Positions 15,145 to 22,360 of a stretch of DNA of 32,231 bases are shown piece by piece. Numbering within the stretch: the first letter of the stretch is position 1; each line of letters starts with the position of its first letter. Origin of the DNA: Dehalococcoidia bacterium (GTDB taxonomy: Bacteria > Chloroflexota > Dehalococcoidia > UBA3495); contig JAPKDE010000008.1 of NCBI GenBank assembly GCA_028822675.1, forward strand, positions 1 through 32,231. The letters run 5' to 3'. Below the pieces are notes generated by a model, which saw nothing but the letters and a program-made list of their open reading frames with translations, had not been told where the DNA came from and ran no database searches. The position numbers and the translations under genes were made by a program.

Positions 15145-16302
15145 TTAAGTCTTCCTAAAGCCTCTGAAAAAGGCTCTGACTTCTTCGGCCAATAGCTGTG
15201 GTTCTTCCAGGGCGGCAAAGTGGCCACCCTTGGACATCTCCGTCCAGCGTTGAACATCGTAGGAACGCTCGCCCCACTCCCTGGGAGGTTTTGAAATCTC
15301 CTGGGGAAACATCGCCATCCCGGCCGGGGCGGGCACTTTTTGATCTGGTTCCATCACCCAGGGATTCTTCTGGTTCTCATAATACATGCGCGTGGATGAG
15401 CTGATGGTCTGGGTAACCCAGTAGATGGTCACAATCGTCAGCAGTTCGTCTTTGGTGTAGCTCTTCTCCACATCACCGCCGCAGTCGCTCCACGTCCGGT
15501 ATTTCTCCACGATCCAAGCAGCCAAACCCACTGGTGAGTCGTTCAGCCCATAGGCTAAAGTCTGGGGTTTGGTCCCTTGAATATGGTTGTAGCCGCCTTC
15601 GTCATCGAACCACTTGGCCCGCTGGGTTATCAAAGCTTGCTCCGCATTGGTGAGCGGTTTTGAGCCTGCGCCTAGGTATGGCGTTGGTCGAGTGATCGAC
15701 GTTAGGTGAATACCAACCAGGCTATCGGCATGAGCAAAGCCCAGCCGGGCAGTTACGCCGCTGCCAATGTCACCGCCCTGAGCCGCAAACCTGGGATAGC
15801 CCAGATTCTGGGTCATCAGCTTGTTCCACATCCCAGCCACCCGCTGGACCTCCATGCCCCGGTCTTGGGCGTGGCCTGAAAAGCCGAAGCCGGGCAGCGA
15901 AGGTGCCACAACGTCGAACGAATCTGCGGCATCACCGCCGTGACTGGCCGGGTCTGCCAATAGCGGGATGATCTTGGTCATCTCAAAGAAGCAGCTGGGC
16001 CACCCGTGGGTGATGATGAGCGGAATCGGGTTTGGCCCCTTACCTTTCTCGTGAATGAAATGGATATCTAGTCCGTCCACCTCTGATTTGAAGTGGTTGA
16101 AGGCGTTGAGCTTGGCTTCCTGAGCGCGCCAGTCAAAATCCGTCCGCCAATACTCCACCAACTCCTTGATGTAGGACAGGTTGCTGCCGTAGTCCCAGCC
16201 TGAGTTGGGAATCTCATCAGGCCATCGAGTGTCGGCCAGGCGTTGGCGCAGGTCATCCAAAACGCTATCTGCCACGGCAATGGTGAATGGTTTTACTTCC
16301 AT
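15145..16302 (-). CDS. Epoxide hydrolase-family alpha/beta hydrolase (EHN domain)
   Basis: A 385-residue microsomal-type epoxide hydrolase. The N-terminal EHN domain (residues 1-110, with LRQRLADTRWPDE near 18-30) precedes the alpha/beta hydrolase core. The oxyanion motif HGWP is at 99-102, the predicted nucleophile is D178 in GGDIGS, a tyrosine pair that can activate the epoxide is at 307-308 (MYYE), and the catalytic His361 is in KGGHFAALEEP. The expected reaction is trans addition of water to an epoxide; some relatives act on juvenile-hormone-like or terpene epoxides. GGAG precedes the ATG, which lies 34 bases after the amidohydrolase gene, so the two form an operon. The substrate is unknown. 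Confidence 0.9.
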   Translation of the reverse strand: MEVKPFTIAVADSVLDDLRQRLADTRWPDEIPNSGWDYGSNLSYIKELVEYWRTDFDWRAQEAKLNAFNHFKSEVDGLDIHFIHEKGKGPNPIPLIITHGWPSCFFEMTKIIPLLADPASHGGDAADSFDVVAPSLPGFGFSGHAQDRGMEVQRVAGMWNKLMTQNLGYPRFAAQGGDIGSGVTARLGFAHADSLVGIHLTSITRPTPYLGAGSKPLTNAEQALITQRAKWFDDEGGYNHIQGTKPQTLAYGLNDSPVGLAAWIVEKYRTWSDCGGDVEKSYTKDELLTIVTIYWVTQTISSSTRMYYENQKNPWVMEPDQKVPAPAGMAMFPQEISKPPREWGERSYDVQRWTEMSKGGHFAALEEPQLLAEEVRAFFRGFRKT

Positions 16303-16336
16303 GTTGGCTCCAATTTTCTTTGAGACGTGGGTGGGC

Positions 16337-17350
16337 TTAATCTGAAATGTTATAGACCCGGGCAGCGGTGTCGTGGAACATGGCAGCCCGTTCAGTGGCC
16401 GAATAACCCTTGGACAGCCGCTTGAAGGCGTTGTATATCACGTTGTACGAGTAGGAAATTTTGTCCACCGGGAAATTACTTTCAAACATGCAACGGTCGG
16501 GGCCAAACTGTTGGATGCAATGCTCCATCAGTGGGCCCAGTTCCTGAGCCAGTTCTTCCGAGCCGATGGCCGTCTCGCGGTCGTGCCAGTAATAGCCGTA
16601 GCGTAGCTGCCCAACGCCGCCCAACTTCATGATTATGTTGGGGCATTTGGCCACTTCTTCCACCCCTTTGCGCCATTCAGGCATCACCTCTGCGTCGCGG
16701 TTGGCATAAGGACCGACTCGGACTAACCCACCAATGTGGTTCAGCACTATTGGAAGTTCAGGGACAGCCTTGGCAAAGTCTGCCAACTCGGACAACTGGT
16801 GGTAGTACAGGGAGTTCTCCAGCACCAACCCCATGCTGGCCAACACCTTGGCTCCGGCGCGGTAGCCGTCGGTGCCCAGAGCGCCTTTTATGTCGCGGTT
16901 GGCCAACTCCGGGCTTTCGTCGTACCCCACCGAGTGGCGAACACCTCTAAACCGGTTGGGACTGGCAGCCTGCATAGCTTCCAACACTGGCCGCACACCA
17001 TCACCCAGTTTCAAGTCGGCATGGCCAATAATCGCAGCAGCGGCTTTGGTTCGGCCCTGACTCCCAGCGGCCGCGGCGTCGGCGATGGTCTGGATGTACT
17101 CAACCTCGCCCACGGGTTTCATCTCATCTGGGCCGTCGGTACGGTACTCGCAGCGAACCTCGATAAACACGGTGGATTTCACGTTGTGGCCGCTGCCCAC
17201 GTCGCTGGATAGCTCTGGCAACAGATACTGCTGGTAGTGGACCGGCTCTGGCCGGGCAACCCAAAAGTGATGATGGGGATCGCAAATAGGAATCTCAGGC
17301 TCTAGGGTTTCTTCCGGGGTTTGGGCTAGCCATTCGTTGCCACCAGGCAT
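16337..17350 (-). CDS. Amidohydrolase-2 family TIM-barrel hydrolase/lactonase
   Basis: A 337-residue metal-dependent hydrolase of the Amidohydro_2 group, which includes 2-pyrone-4,6-dicarboxylate and sugar lactonases and some decarboxylases. The N-terminal metal motif DPHHHFW is at 24-30. Further barrel motifs are FIEV near 62-65, IGHAD near 108-112, LNHIGG, and FESNFPVD near the C-terminus, where the conserved Asp of the last strand is expected. GGAGG lies just before the ATG. It is the first gene of the operon with the epoxide hydrolase. Pairing of a lactonase-like and an epoxide-hydrolase-like enzyme suggests stepwise hydrolysis of one oxidised substrate, but that is inference. Confidence 0.88.
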   Translation of the reverse strand: MPGGNEWLAQTPEETLEPEIPICDPHHHFWVARPEPVHYQQYLLPELSSDVGSGHNVKSTVFIEVRCEYRTDGPDEMKPVGEVEYIQTIADAAAAGSQGRTKAAAAIIGHADLKLGDGVRPVLEAMQAASPNRFRGVRHSVGYDESPELANRDIKGALGTDGYRAGAKVLASMGLVLENSLYYHQLSELADFAKAVPELPIVLNHIGGLVRVGPYANRDAEVMPEWRKGVEEVAKCPNIIMKLGGVGQLRYGYYWHDRETAIGSEELAQELGPLMEHCIQQFGPDRCMFESNFPVDKISYSYNVIYNAFKRLSKGYSATERAAMFHDTAARVYNISD

Positions 17351-17529
17351 GGTGATCCTCCGTCATTTAAATCAAGTGTTTCAGGTATTTTATTCGGCTT
17401 TGTATTTGGCGGCCCAATAATAGCACGGAGTTGCGGCCATGAAGCAAAAATGAAGCGTGTATGATTAACGGCAATTCCAAGCCGAGTGATTACGCCCAAA
17501 CAATTGGGCGAATCCTGAGGGGAACGCTG

Positions 17530-18408
17530 ATGTCTGATTTAACAGGCCGAGTTGTTGCCATAACCGGCGGTGCCAGGGGTATGGGCCGGGCCATGGTCCG
17601 GGGGTTTTTGGGCGAGGGTGCCAAGGTGGTAGCCATGGACCTCTCCTGGGACCCCACAGGATTCTCCGGGGACAACGACAACGCGTTTTTAAGTGAGCTT
17701 CAAGAACGGCAGGACGATGTCCTGATTTCTACGGTAGACATCAGTGACGCTGCCCAAGTGGAAAGTTCATATCGGGCCACTCTGGACAAATTTGGCACGG
17801 TGGATGTACTGATCAACAACGCCGGGTTGCGCCAACGGAACCTGTTTCCGCCTACTGGGAAAATCACCACGCTGGAGACACAGGACTCCGACTGGGAGAA
17901 GATGTTTGGCGTTGGCGTGTTCGGGACTTTGAAGGTCACTCGGCAGTTCATCAAGCCTATGTTGGAGAAGCAGAGCGGCAGCATCATCTCCGTAATCAGT
18001 GGAGGGGCAATGCACACTGCAATGGGCGGTGCTTACGTGGCCCAGCGCTCCGGTAGCAGAGAAATGCCGTACCAGTCGGCCAAGGCGGCCACCATGACCA
18101 TGATGTTTTACCTGGCTGACGAGGTTAAGGAGAGCAACGTGGCAGTGAATATCTTGATTCCCGGCAACGCCCGCACGACCGGCTACGACGAGCAAAACGA
18201 TGCCAGACGCGCCGCAGGACAGGCTGGCAACCGGTCAGGCCGAGTATCCATGCTGCCGGAGCACATTGTCCCCATCACCATGTTCCTGGCCGACCAGGAC
18301 GCCAACACTGGACTCACCGGCAGATGCTTCGACGTTCCAACCTGGAACATGGAGCACGGCCTAGGCGGCCCAGAAGTCTGGCGTGACCCAGACGCCAACC
18401 GCGCCTAG
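17530..18408 (+). CDS. Short-chain dehydrogenase/reductase (SDR)
   Basis: A 292-residue classical SDR oxidoreductase. The cofactor motif TGGARGMG is at 12-19, NNAG at 96-99, Ser157 in VISGG, and the catalytic Y181-x3-K185 in YQSAK. It would interconvert an alcohol and a ketone with NAD(P)H. I chose the ATG at 17530, preceded by GAGGGG at a good distance. An upstream in-frame ATG at 17461 would add 23 residues (MINGNSKPSDYAQ...) not typical of the family and without a ribosome binding site. The C-terminal part (residues 200-292) is longer than the minimal fold and includes TWNMEHGLGGPE. It is divergent from the amidohydrolase operon, with a shared upstream gap of 179 bases. The substrate is unknown. 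Confidence 0.88.
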   Translation: MSDLTGRVVAITGGARGMGRAMVRGFLGEGAKVVAMDLSWDPTGFSGDNDNAFLSELQERQDDVLISTVDISDAAQVESSYRATLDKFGTVDVLINNAGLRQRNLFPPTGKITTLETQDSDWEKMFGVGVFGTLKVTRQFIKPMLEKQSGSIISVISGGAMHTAMGGAYVAQRSGSREMPYQSAKAATMTMMFYLADEVKESNVAVNILIPGNARTTGYDEQNDARRAAGQAGNRSGRVSMLPEHIVPITMFLADQDANTGLTGRCFDVPTWNMEHGLGGPEVWRDPDANRA

Positions 18409-18435
18409 GTTATTCCGATAATCTGCCTGATGCAC

Positions 18436-18463
18436 ATCCTTCGAAGGGCTCAGGACGAACGGA
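18436..18463 (+). repeat. Dispersed repeat type A (outer left arm)
   Basis: ATCCTTCGAAGGGCTCAGGA followed by CGAACGGA. It pairs with the inverted copy at 18628-18654. Confidence 0.8.
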
Positions 18464-18512
18464 GGATGGCAACTTTGTCGACTCCAAGCCGCCATTATTC
18501 AGACCTCCGACC

Positions 18513-18538
18513 GTCTTCCCGCGAAGGCGAGAATCCAG
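18513..18538 (-). repeat. Dispersed repeat type B (inner left arm)
   Basis: Inverted copy of the CTGGATTC...CTTCGC...GGAATGAC-type element. Its complement begins CTGGATTCTCGCCTTCGCGG, and it pairs with 18576-18602. Confidence 0.75.
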
Positions 18539-18575
18539 TTATCACGCCTCCGACATTTTTACACCAGCAGGCTAC

Positions 18576-18602
18576 CTGGATTCCTGCCTTCGCAGGAATG
18601 AC
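18576..18602 (+). repeat. Dispersed repeat type B (inner right arm)
   Basis: CTGGATTCCTGCCTTCGCAG followed by GAATGAC. Internally palindromic (ATTCCTGC..GCAGGAAT), so it folds by itself as well as with its partner at 18513-18538. Confidence 0.8.
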
Positions 18603-18627
18603 GAGGGGGGGCCGGAGGCTAGATACC

Positions 18628-18654
18628 CCGTTCGTCCTGAACTAGTCGAAGGAT
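18628..18654 (-). repeat. Dispersed repeat type A (outer right arm)
   Basis: Complement reads ATCCTTCGACTAGTTCAGGA then CGAACGG, inverted relative to 18436-18463. The two enclose the type B pair. Confidence 0.8.
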
Positions 18655-18687
18655 CGATTGGGGAAGGCCGGCTGAGATGTGGAGGAT

Positions 18688-18713
18688 GGTTCGACGGGCT
18701 CACCGTGAGCGGT
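18688..18713 (+). repeat. Dispersed repeat type A (extra copy)
   Basis: GGTTCGACGGGCTCACCGTG followed by AGCGGT, a variant with CACCGTGAGC like the inverted copy at 13106-13130. Confidence 0.65.
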
Positions 18714-18739
18714 GTCGGGGCTTGGTGGCTGGAGTTAGG

Positions 18740-20776
18740 TTACGGGAGGAGCACGTCGCTGGCCTCAGCTTCCTCAATGTACTTTTGGACGTCAGCGGGG
18801 AGCAGGAACCGTTCTGATTCCAGTTTCCGGGCGGCCTTGGTTACTTGTTCCACGTAGTCGGAATGGTCGGTGTAGCGTTCTTCCAGCGAAAGGCGGGGGT
18901 CACCAGCGGCAATGCGTTCGGCCTTGGTGGTCTTGAAGGAGATGTGCTGGCCTTCAGATTCATAGCCGTCGTTCTCGCCGAAGCCAGCCCGGCGCAACGC
19001 CCAACCGGTGGTGGTCGCAACCGGTACTTCCACCTCTGGCAGGCGAATGCCCGCTAGTTCGTTGCCATCCGCGTCCACCTTGGAGACAAAGTTTGGGTAA
19101 ACTGGCCGCCCGACCACTGATGGCGGGAAGTTCGTCAGGATGCCATCTTCAAAGTCTGGCCCAAAATCCAACAGATACCGAGTCGTGATTACCCCGTTGT
19201 AGGTCACGCCGGGGATGTCCGGCCAGCCCAATTCGCCCTGGGGCACTAAACCGGTCTGAGAGCCTGGCTGGGGAACGGCAAATACGGCGTTCTCAGCCCG
19301 TCTGGGAACCCGACTCTCCGGGGGTGGGGTTCCGTGGCTCACCCAGGCATCAAGGGCAGCCAATAGCGCCCGGTGCGAGGCGTGGGGATCGACCGCGTTG
19401 GTGGATTGCTGTCCCGCACCCCGTTTGGTGATGTCTCCGAGCCGGTGGGACAAGCCTGACAGCATATAGAACCGGGCGTTTTCCGGGTCTGGCAGATTGT
19501 TGCCCTGAGTGTCGGTGTGCAGCAGCGAGCAGGCTTTAACCCAGTATTCGCTGGCGGTATTAACGTCAAAGCGCTTGGGGCAGGTGTCATTCGCCAAGCA
19601 GCGTTCATCGCGGCCGCTGATCTTTCCACTGAGGTGGTCGGTCAGCACTTGGTGGGCAAAGGGAAAGACACCTTCCGGGTACAAGTGGTTCTGACGGTTG
19701 CGTTCGGTGGTATCGGTCCGGGCGAACCGGAAGTTTATCTGGTCGCCACTGCCACCCCCAGTCTGGCTCAAGATTCCATCCAAGACGCGCTGGTTGTTGG
19801 TATCGCCATTGAAACCCAGTCGTTGGAAGTCGTTTAGCAGACGTGAGGGCTGGGAGATTGAATAGCTGAACGTGTGATCCACAAACCCGGCGATGGGGTT
19901 GCCTTCTTCAGCCGAACCATGCCGCATAAATGAGACAAAGTCACGGGTCGCAGCCAGTCCAATACCGGCCACCACAGGATTTTTAGCGGTGTACGTGAAC
20001 TCGTAAATATAGCTCTGCTGGAACGGCGTGCCCTCCGGCAACAAGCAGATGGCGGAACCACTGTCTGAGGCGTAGCCCCAACCATATTCAGGAACAGTGA
20101 TCGGTTCATCAGCAAGGAGCGCCCGCACGGTGAGCTTCGCCTGGAGTTTATCCAGAGTCGCAGCCGAATAAACAAGTTGGCTGGTCAATGTAGAGTCGTT
20201 GTCGAAGACGATGTAGTCGTAGGCGGGGCCGGTGATGGTCGTTCCATTGCGCGTGGCCACCGGGAGGCTGATCTTCATCTCATCGAACTCGTTGGCGCAG
20301 AAATCCCAGCCATTTGAGACTATCGCGTAACCCTGTTCCATGACGAACCCGGTGCCGGCATCTTTGGCGGTCGTGGGGTCATTAGTCAGGATTGCGTCAT
20401 TGAGCAGACCCACCCGCATCTGGCCCCGGTTGTTGAAGTCGTACATCAGACGGTGGTTACCGTTTTCCAGGTTGACTGGCTTGAGGATGAAAATGTCCGT
20501 GGAGTACTCGACCATGCCATTGGCATTAACCGGTGCGAATTCTCGGTCGGTTATCACTGCGTTCCGTGGGTCCGACGGATCAATCTCCCCGTAGGCCGTG
20601 CCACGGAGTTTTTCATATTGGCCAACATTGCCGAACGAGACACCGCCAAATGTCGGAGACTGAGACCGGGCCGGGTCTATGACTATGCGTTTGATGCCCT
20701 GTTTGGCCGCGGTGATCGTTGATTGTTTCGGGTAGCGGATGATATTCCTCTCTGGCAGCGATATATACCCAGGAAT
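18740..20776 (-). CDS. Alpha/beta hydrolase domain-containing protein (Abhydrolase_10-like) with non-standard start
   Basis: A large hydrolase-like protein of the Abhydrolase_10 type, at least 605 residues from the first standard start (GTG, 20557). Family-like N-terminal sequence continues in frame upstream of that GTG: IKRIVIDPARS, FGGVSFGNVGQYEKLRGTAY and GEIDPSDPRN. The frame is open to a TGA at 20795-20797, and that stretch has no ATG, GTG or TTG. An ATT at 20774-20776 lies 6 bases after AGGAG, and an ATC at 20738-20740 lies 6 bases after GAGAGG; either could serve. I use ATT provisionally (678 residues). The expected nucleophile elbow reads SISQPSR (233-239, counted from GTG), lacking the glycines of the usual G-x-S-Q-x-G. 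No clear signal peptide was seen. The substrate is unknown, and a lost start codon or sequencing error remains possible. Confidence 0.75.
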   Translation of the reverse strand: MPGYISLPERNIIRYPKQSTITAAKQGIKRIVIDPARSQSPTFGGVSFGNVGQYEKLRGTAYGEIDPSDPRNAVITDREFAPVNANGMVEYSTDIFILKPVNLENGNHRLMYDFNNRGQMRVGLLNDAILTNDPTTAKDAGTGFVMEQGYAIVSNGWDFCANEFDEMKISLPVATRNGTTITGPAYDYIVFDNDSTLTSQLVYSAATLDKLQAKLTVRALLADEPITVPEYGWGYASDSGSAICLLPEGTPFQQSYIYEFTYTAKNPVVAGIGLAATRDFVSFMRHGSAEEGNPIAGFVDHTFSYSISQPSRLLNDFQRLGFNGDTNNQRVLDGILSQTGGGSGDQINFRFARTDTTERNRQNHLYPEGVFPFAHQVLTDHLSGKISGRDERCLANDTCPKRFDVNTASEYWVKACSLLHTDTQGNNLPDPENARFYMLSGLSHRLGDITKRGAGQQSTNAVDPHASHRALLAALDAWVSHGTPPPESRVPRRAENAVFAVPQPGSQTGLVPQGELGWPDIPGVTYNGVITTRYLLDFGPDFEDGILTNFPPSVVGRPVYPNFVSKVDADGNELAGIRLPEVEVPVATTTGWALRRAGFGENDGYESEGQHISFKTTKAERIAAGDPRLSLEERYTDHSDYVEQVTKAARKLESERFLLPADVQKYIEEAEASDVLLP

Positions 20777-20828
20777 CGATTTCTCCTGGTGAATTCAAGG
20801 CAAAATCGCTTCCGCGAATAACGCCCTG

Positions 20829-20849
20829 ATTATAGCCCAGTAGCTGGGC
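20829..20849 (-). promoter_or_regulatory. -10 box with adjoining palindrome upstream of the alpha/beta hydrolase gene
   Basis: A perfect TATAAT on the minus strand (20829-20834) directly abuts the palindrome GCCCAG-TAG-CTGGGC (20835-20849), which fills the spacer and could be a repressor site. The best -35 (TTGTCA, 20856-20861) is 21 bp away. Transcription would begin near 20822, upstream of the candidate ATT and ATC starts. Confidence 0.4.
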
Positions 20850-20878
20850 AAATTATGACAATCATCGCTGGGCATGAT

Positions 20879-20907
20879 TTGGAGCAATGCCACTAGTGTG
20901 CTATTTT
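20879..20907 (+). promoter_or_regulatory. Weak promoter candidate for the 160-residue protein
   Basis: TTGGAG (20879-20884), 17 bp, TATTTT (20902-20907). Spacing is ideal but the hexamers are poor. The start codon is 60 bases beyond the -10. Confidence 0.3.
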
Positions 20908-20966
20908 TGGTGGACGTTAAATATAAAAATATCGGTCAGTCAGGCCGTTATTGAAGGAACTGAACT

Positions 20967-21449
20967 ATGGCGACCAAGATAGATGGCGAGACATACCTGG
21001 GCGAAGCAGTAACCCTGCCTCTCTCCGCTGACGGACAGGTTACTGTATATGTATGGCCCTGCAGAATTCTGAGCATCCGTGGCACCGGCATGGGCGGTCC
21101 GACCATCGGCGTTGATGTTGGCAACACGGAAACCATCCGCTACGACTGCCACGACACCCCCGGCCATTGGCACAAAGGCGGCTATGATATGCTCGGTCGT
21201 CCCGGAAACTCCCACACCGACTTCCCAGAAGGTCTGGTCCGTGTTGCCGACCAGGTTGAGTGGGCGCTGACTCAGATTAAAGAGAATGGCTCAGACTTGC
21301 TTAAGGAATCAGAACAAGCCGACGCCGCCAACCTGTTGGACTCTGCCATGGTCGACAAGGCCCTGGACGGCATCCGAGCCCATCTCAAGAGGAGCGAAGG
21401 ACTGCGCGAGCAGGCCATCTCCGACAAGCTCATCGCCCCTACTGAGTAA
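20967..21449 (+). CDS. Unrecognised conserved-looking 160-residue protein
   Basis: I do not recognise this family. The protein is soluble, without signal peptide or membrane segment. The first 100 residues are beta-rich and glycine-rich, with a dense cluster of potentially functional residues around 58-88 (RYDCHDTPGHWHKGGYDM, then PGNSHTDFPEG). Four histidines, a cysteine and several aspartates there suggest a metal or cofactor site. Residues 100-160 are predicted helical and charged (QIKENGSDLLKESEQADAAN...). AAGGAAC lies about 8 bases before the ATG. Codon use resembles the neighbours. It stands alone between a divergent hydrolase and a convergent operon, ending before a strong terminator. 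Confidence 0.75.
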   Translation: MATKIDGETYLGEAVTLPLSADGQVTVYVWPCRILSIRGTGMGGPTIGVDVGNTETIRYDCHDTPGHWHKGGYDMLGRPGNSHTDFPEGLVRVADQVEWALTQIKENGSDLLKESEQADAANLLDSAMVDKALDGIRAHLKRSEGLREQAISDKLIAPTE

Positions 21450-21480
21450 TCGGGCTGAGTAACCAGGCCATACTGCGCAG

Positions 21481-21506
21481 TGGATTCCTGTTTTCGCAGG
21501 AATGAC
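21481..21506 (+). repeat. Dispersed repeat type B
   Basis: TGGATTCCTGTTTTCGCAGG followed by AATGAC. A third copy of type B, again between convergent genes, 20 bases before the terminator. Confidence 0.75.
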
Positions 21507-21525
21507 GTGTTAGGCGCAAAGACAT

Positions 21526-21558
21526 AAAAAGCCCCGGTGATAATCACCAGGGCTTTTT
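21526..21558. terminator. Bidirectional Rho-independent terminator
   Basis: AAAAAGCCC (21526-21534) pairs with GGGCTTTTT (21550-21558), and an inner GGTGA/TCACC stem closes a small loop after one mismatch. It sits between the convergent 160-residue-protein gene and the alpha/beta hydrolase gene and can serve both. Confidence 0.9.
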
Positions 21559-21578
21559 GTTTGTGCGTTTTTCTAATG

Positions 21579-22358
21579 CTAGGGGTTGATGACGCCCGTT
21601 TTGTGACCAACGATAAAAGTCTCCCAATGCTCTGCGTAGTCGATCACTGAGTTGACGAGTGCTTCCGGCCGGTCGCCTACGATGCAGTGTCCCGCGTCAT
21701 AGACGATGGCTATGTTGTTGTTGGGTATCTTCTCTCGGTAGACCCGGGCTGACTCCGAGGAGACCAGCCGGTCATTCTTGCCAAAGATGGCCAGGGTGGG
21801 GCAGTGAATGTCCCCCAATTTGGCCTCAACCAAAGCGTCGTGGCCCACGGCACTTAAACGCGCCATCAACTCAGTCTCTTTGGCGAAGACCTCAGCAGAC
21901 AGAGGATTAAACTTCTGCGCGTTCTCCTCATGGGCGAACATCATTGAGTGCGCTTCTTGAGAGCTGGCGTTGGCTTTCGATTCCTGCGGCAAAATAGCCA
22001 TGGGAGAAACCAGAATCAGGGCTTCTACTTGGTGGGGCGATTGTATGGCCTGACACAGGGCAACATTGGCCCCAAAAGAAGAGCCAATGAGTGTGTATTT
22101 CTCTGAGGTGAGCGTGGTTGCGGCAGCAGCGGCCACGGTCGCCAAATCTCCCACGGTCTGGGACGTCGAGTTAACGGCAGAGTCACCCATGCCAGGAAGT
22201 TCCAGAGAAAAAATATGATACTTCTCAGCCAGGGCGTCATGAAGCATGGTGTTTCGCCAGCCGGTTTGGTCCAGCATGATTACGGGTCGGCCTTGTCCCG
22301 CCTCCCAGTAACGGACGCTGAAACCTGCGGCGTCTACTGTGCCTTCTGTAAACACCAT
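21579..22358 (-). CDS. Alpha/beta hydrolase
   Basis: A 259-residue alpha/beta hydrolase. The nucleophile elbow GSSFG is at 92-96 (Ser94), the acid is Asp196 in GKNDRLV and the base is His224 in DAGHCIVGDRPE, so the triad is complete. The usual HG oxyanion motif is replaced by LDQTG at 29-33. The start at 22358 is chosen because it lies 2 bases after the stop of the LLM gene. The longer in-frame start at 22478 would overlap that gene by more than 110 bases and adds a non-homologous arginine-rich stretch. Tight coupling suggests it hydrolyses the product of the LLM monooxygenase, for example an ester or lactone formed by Baeyer-Villiger-type oxidation; that is inference. Confidence 0.9.
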   Translation of the reverse strand: MVFTEGTVDAAGFSVRYWEAGQGRPVIMLDQTGWRNTMLHDALAEKYHIFSLELPGMGDSAVNSTSQTVGDLATVAAAAATTLTSEKYTLIGSSFGANVALCQAIQSPHQVEALILVSPMAILPQESKANASSQEAHSMMFAHEENAQKFNPLSAEVFAKETELMARLSAVGHDALVEAKLGDIHCPTLAIFGKNDRLVSSESARVYREKIPNNNIAIVYDAGHCIVGDRPEALVNSVIDYAEHWETFIVGHKTGVINP

Positions 22359-22360
22359 GA

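Larger units (their letters stand above)
18409..18739. other. Gene-free convergent gap filled with nested repeats
   Basis: The 331 bases between the SDR and alpha/beta hydrolase stops contain type A and type B repeats arranged as nested inverted pairs plus one extra type A copy. An open frame across 18430-18645 is made of repeat sequence and is not considered a gene. Confidence 0.75.

Noticed and set aside
18430..18645. A 71-codon plus-strand frame in the gap after the SDR gene
   Set aside because: It consists almost entirely of dispersed repeat sequence, has no ribosome binding site and no family-like pattern.
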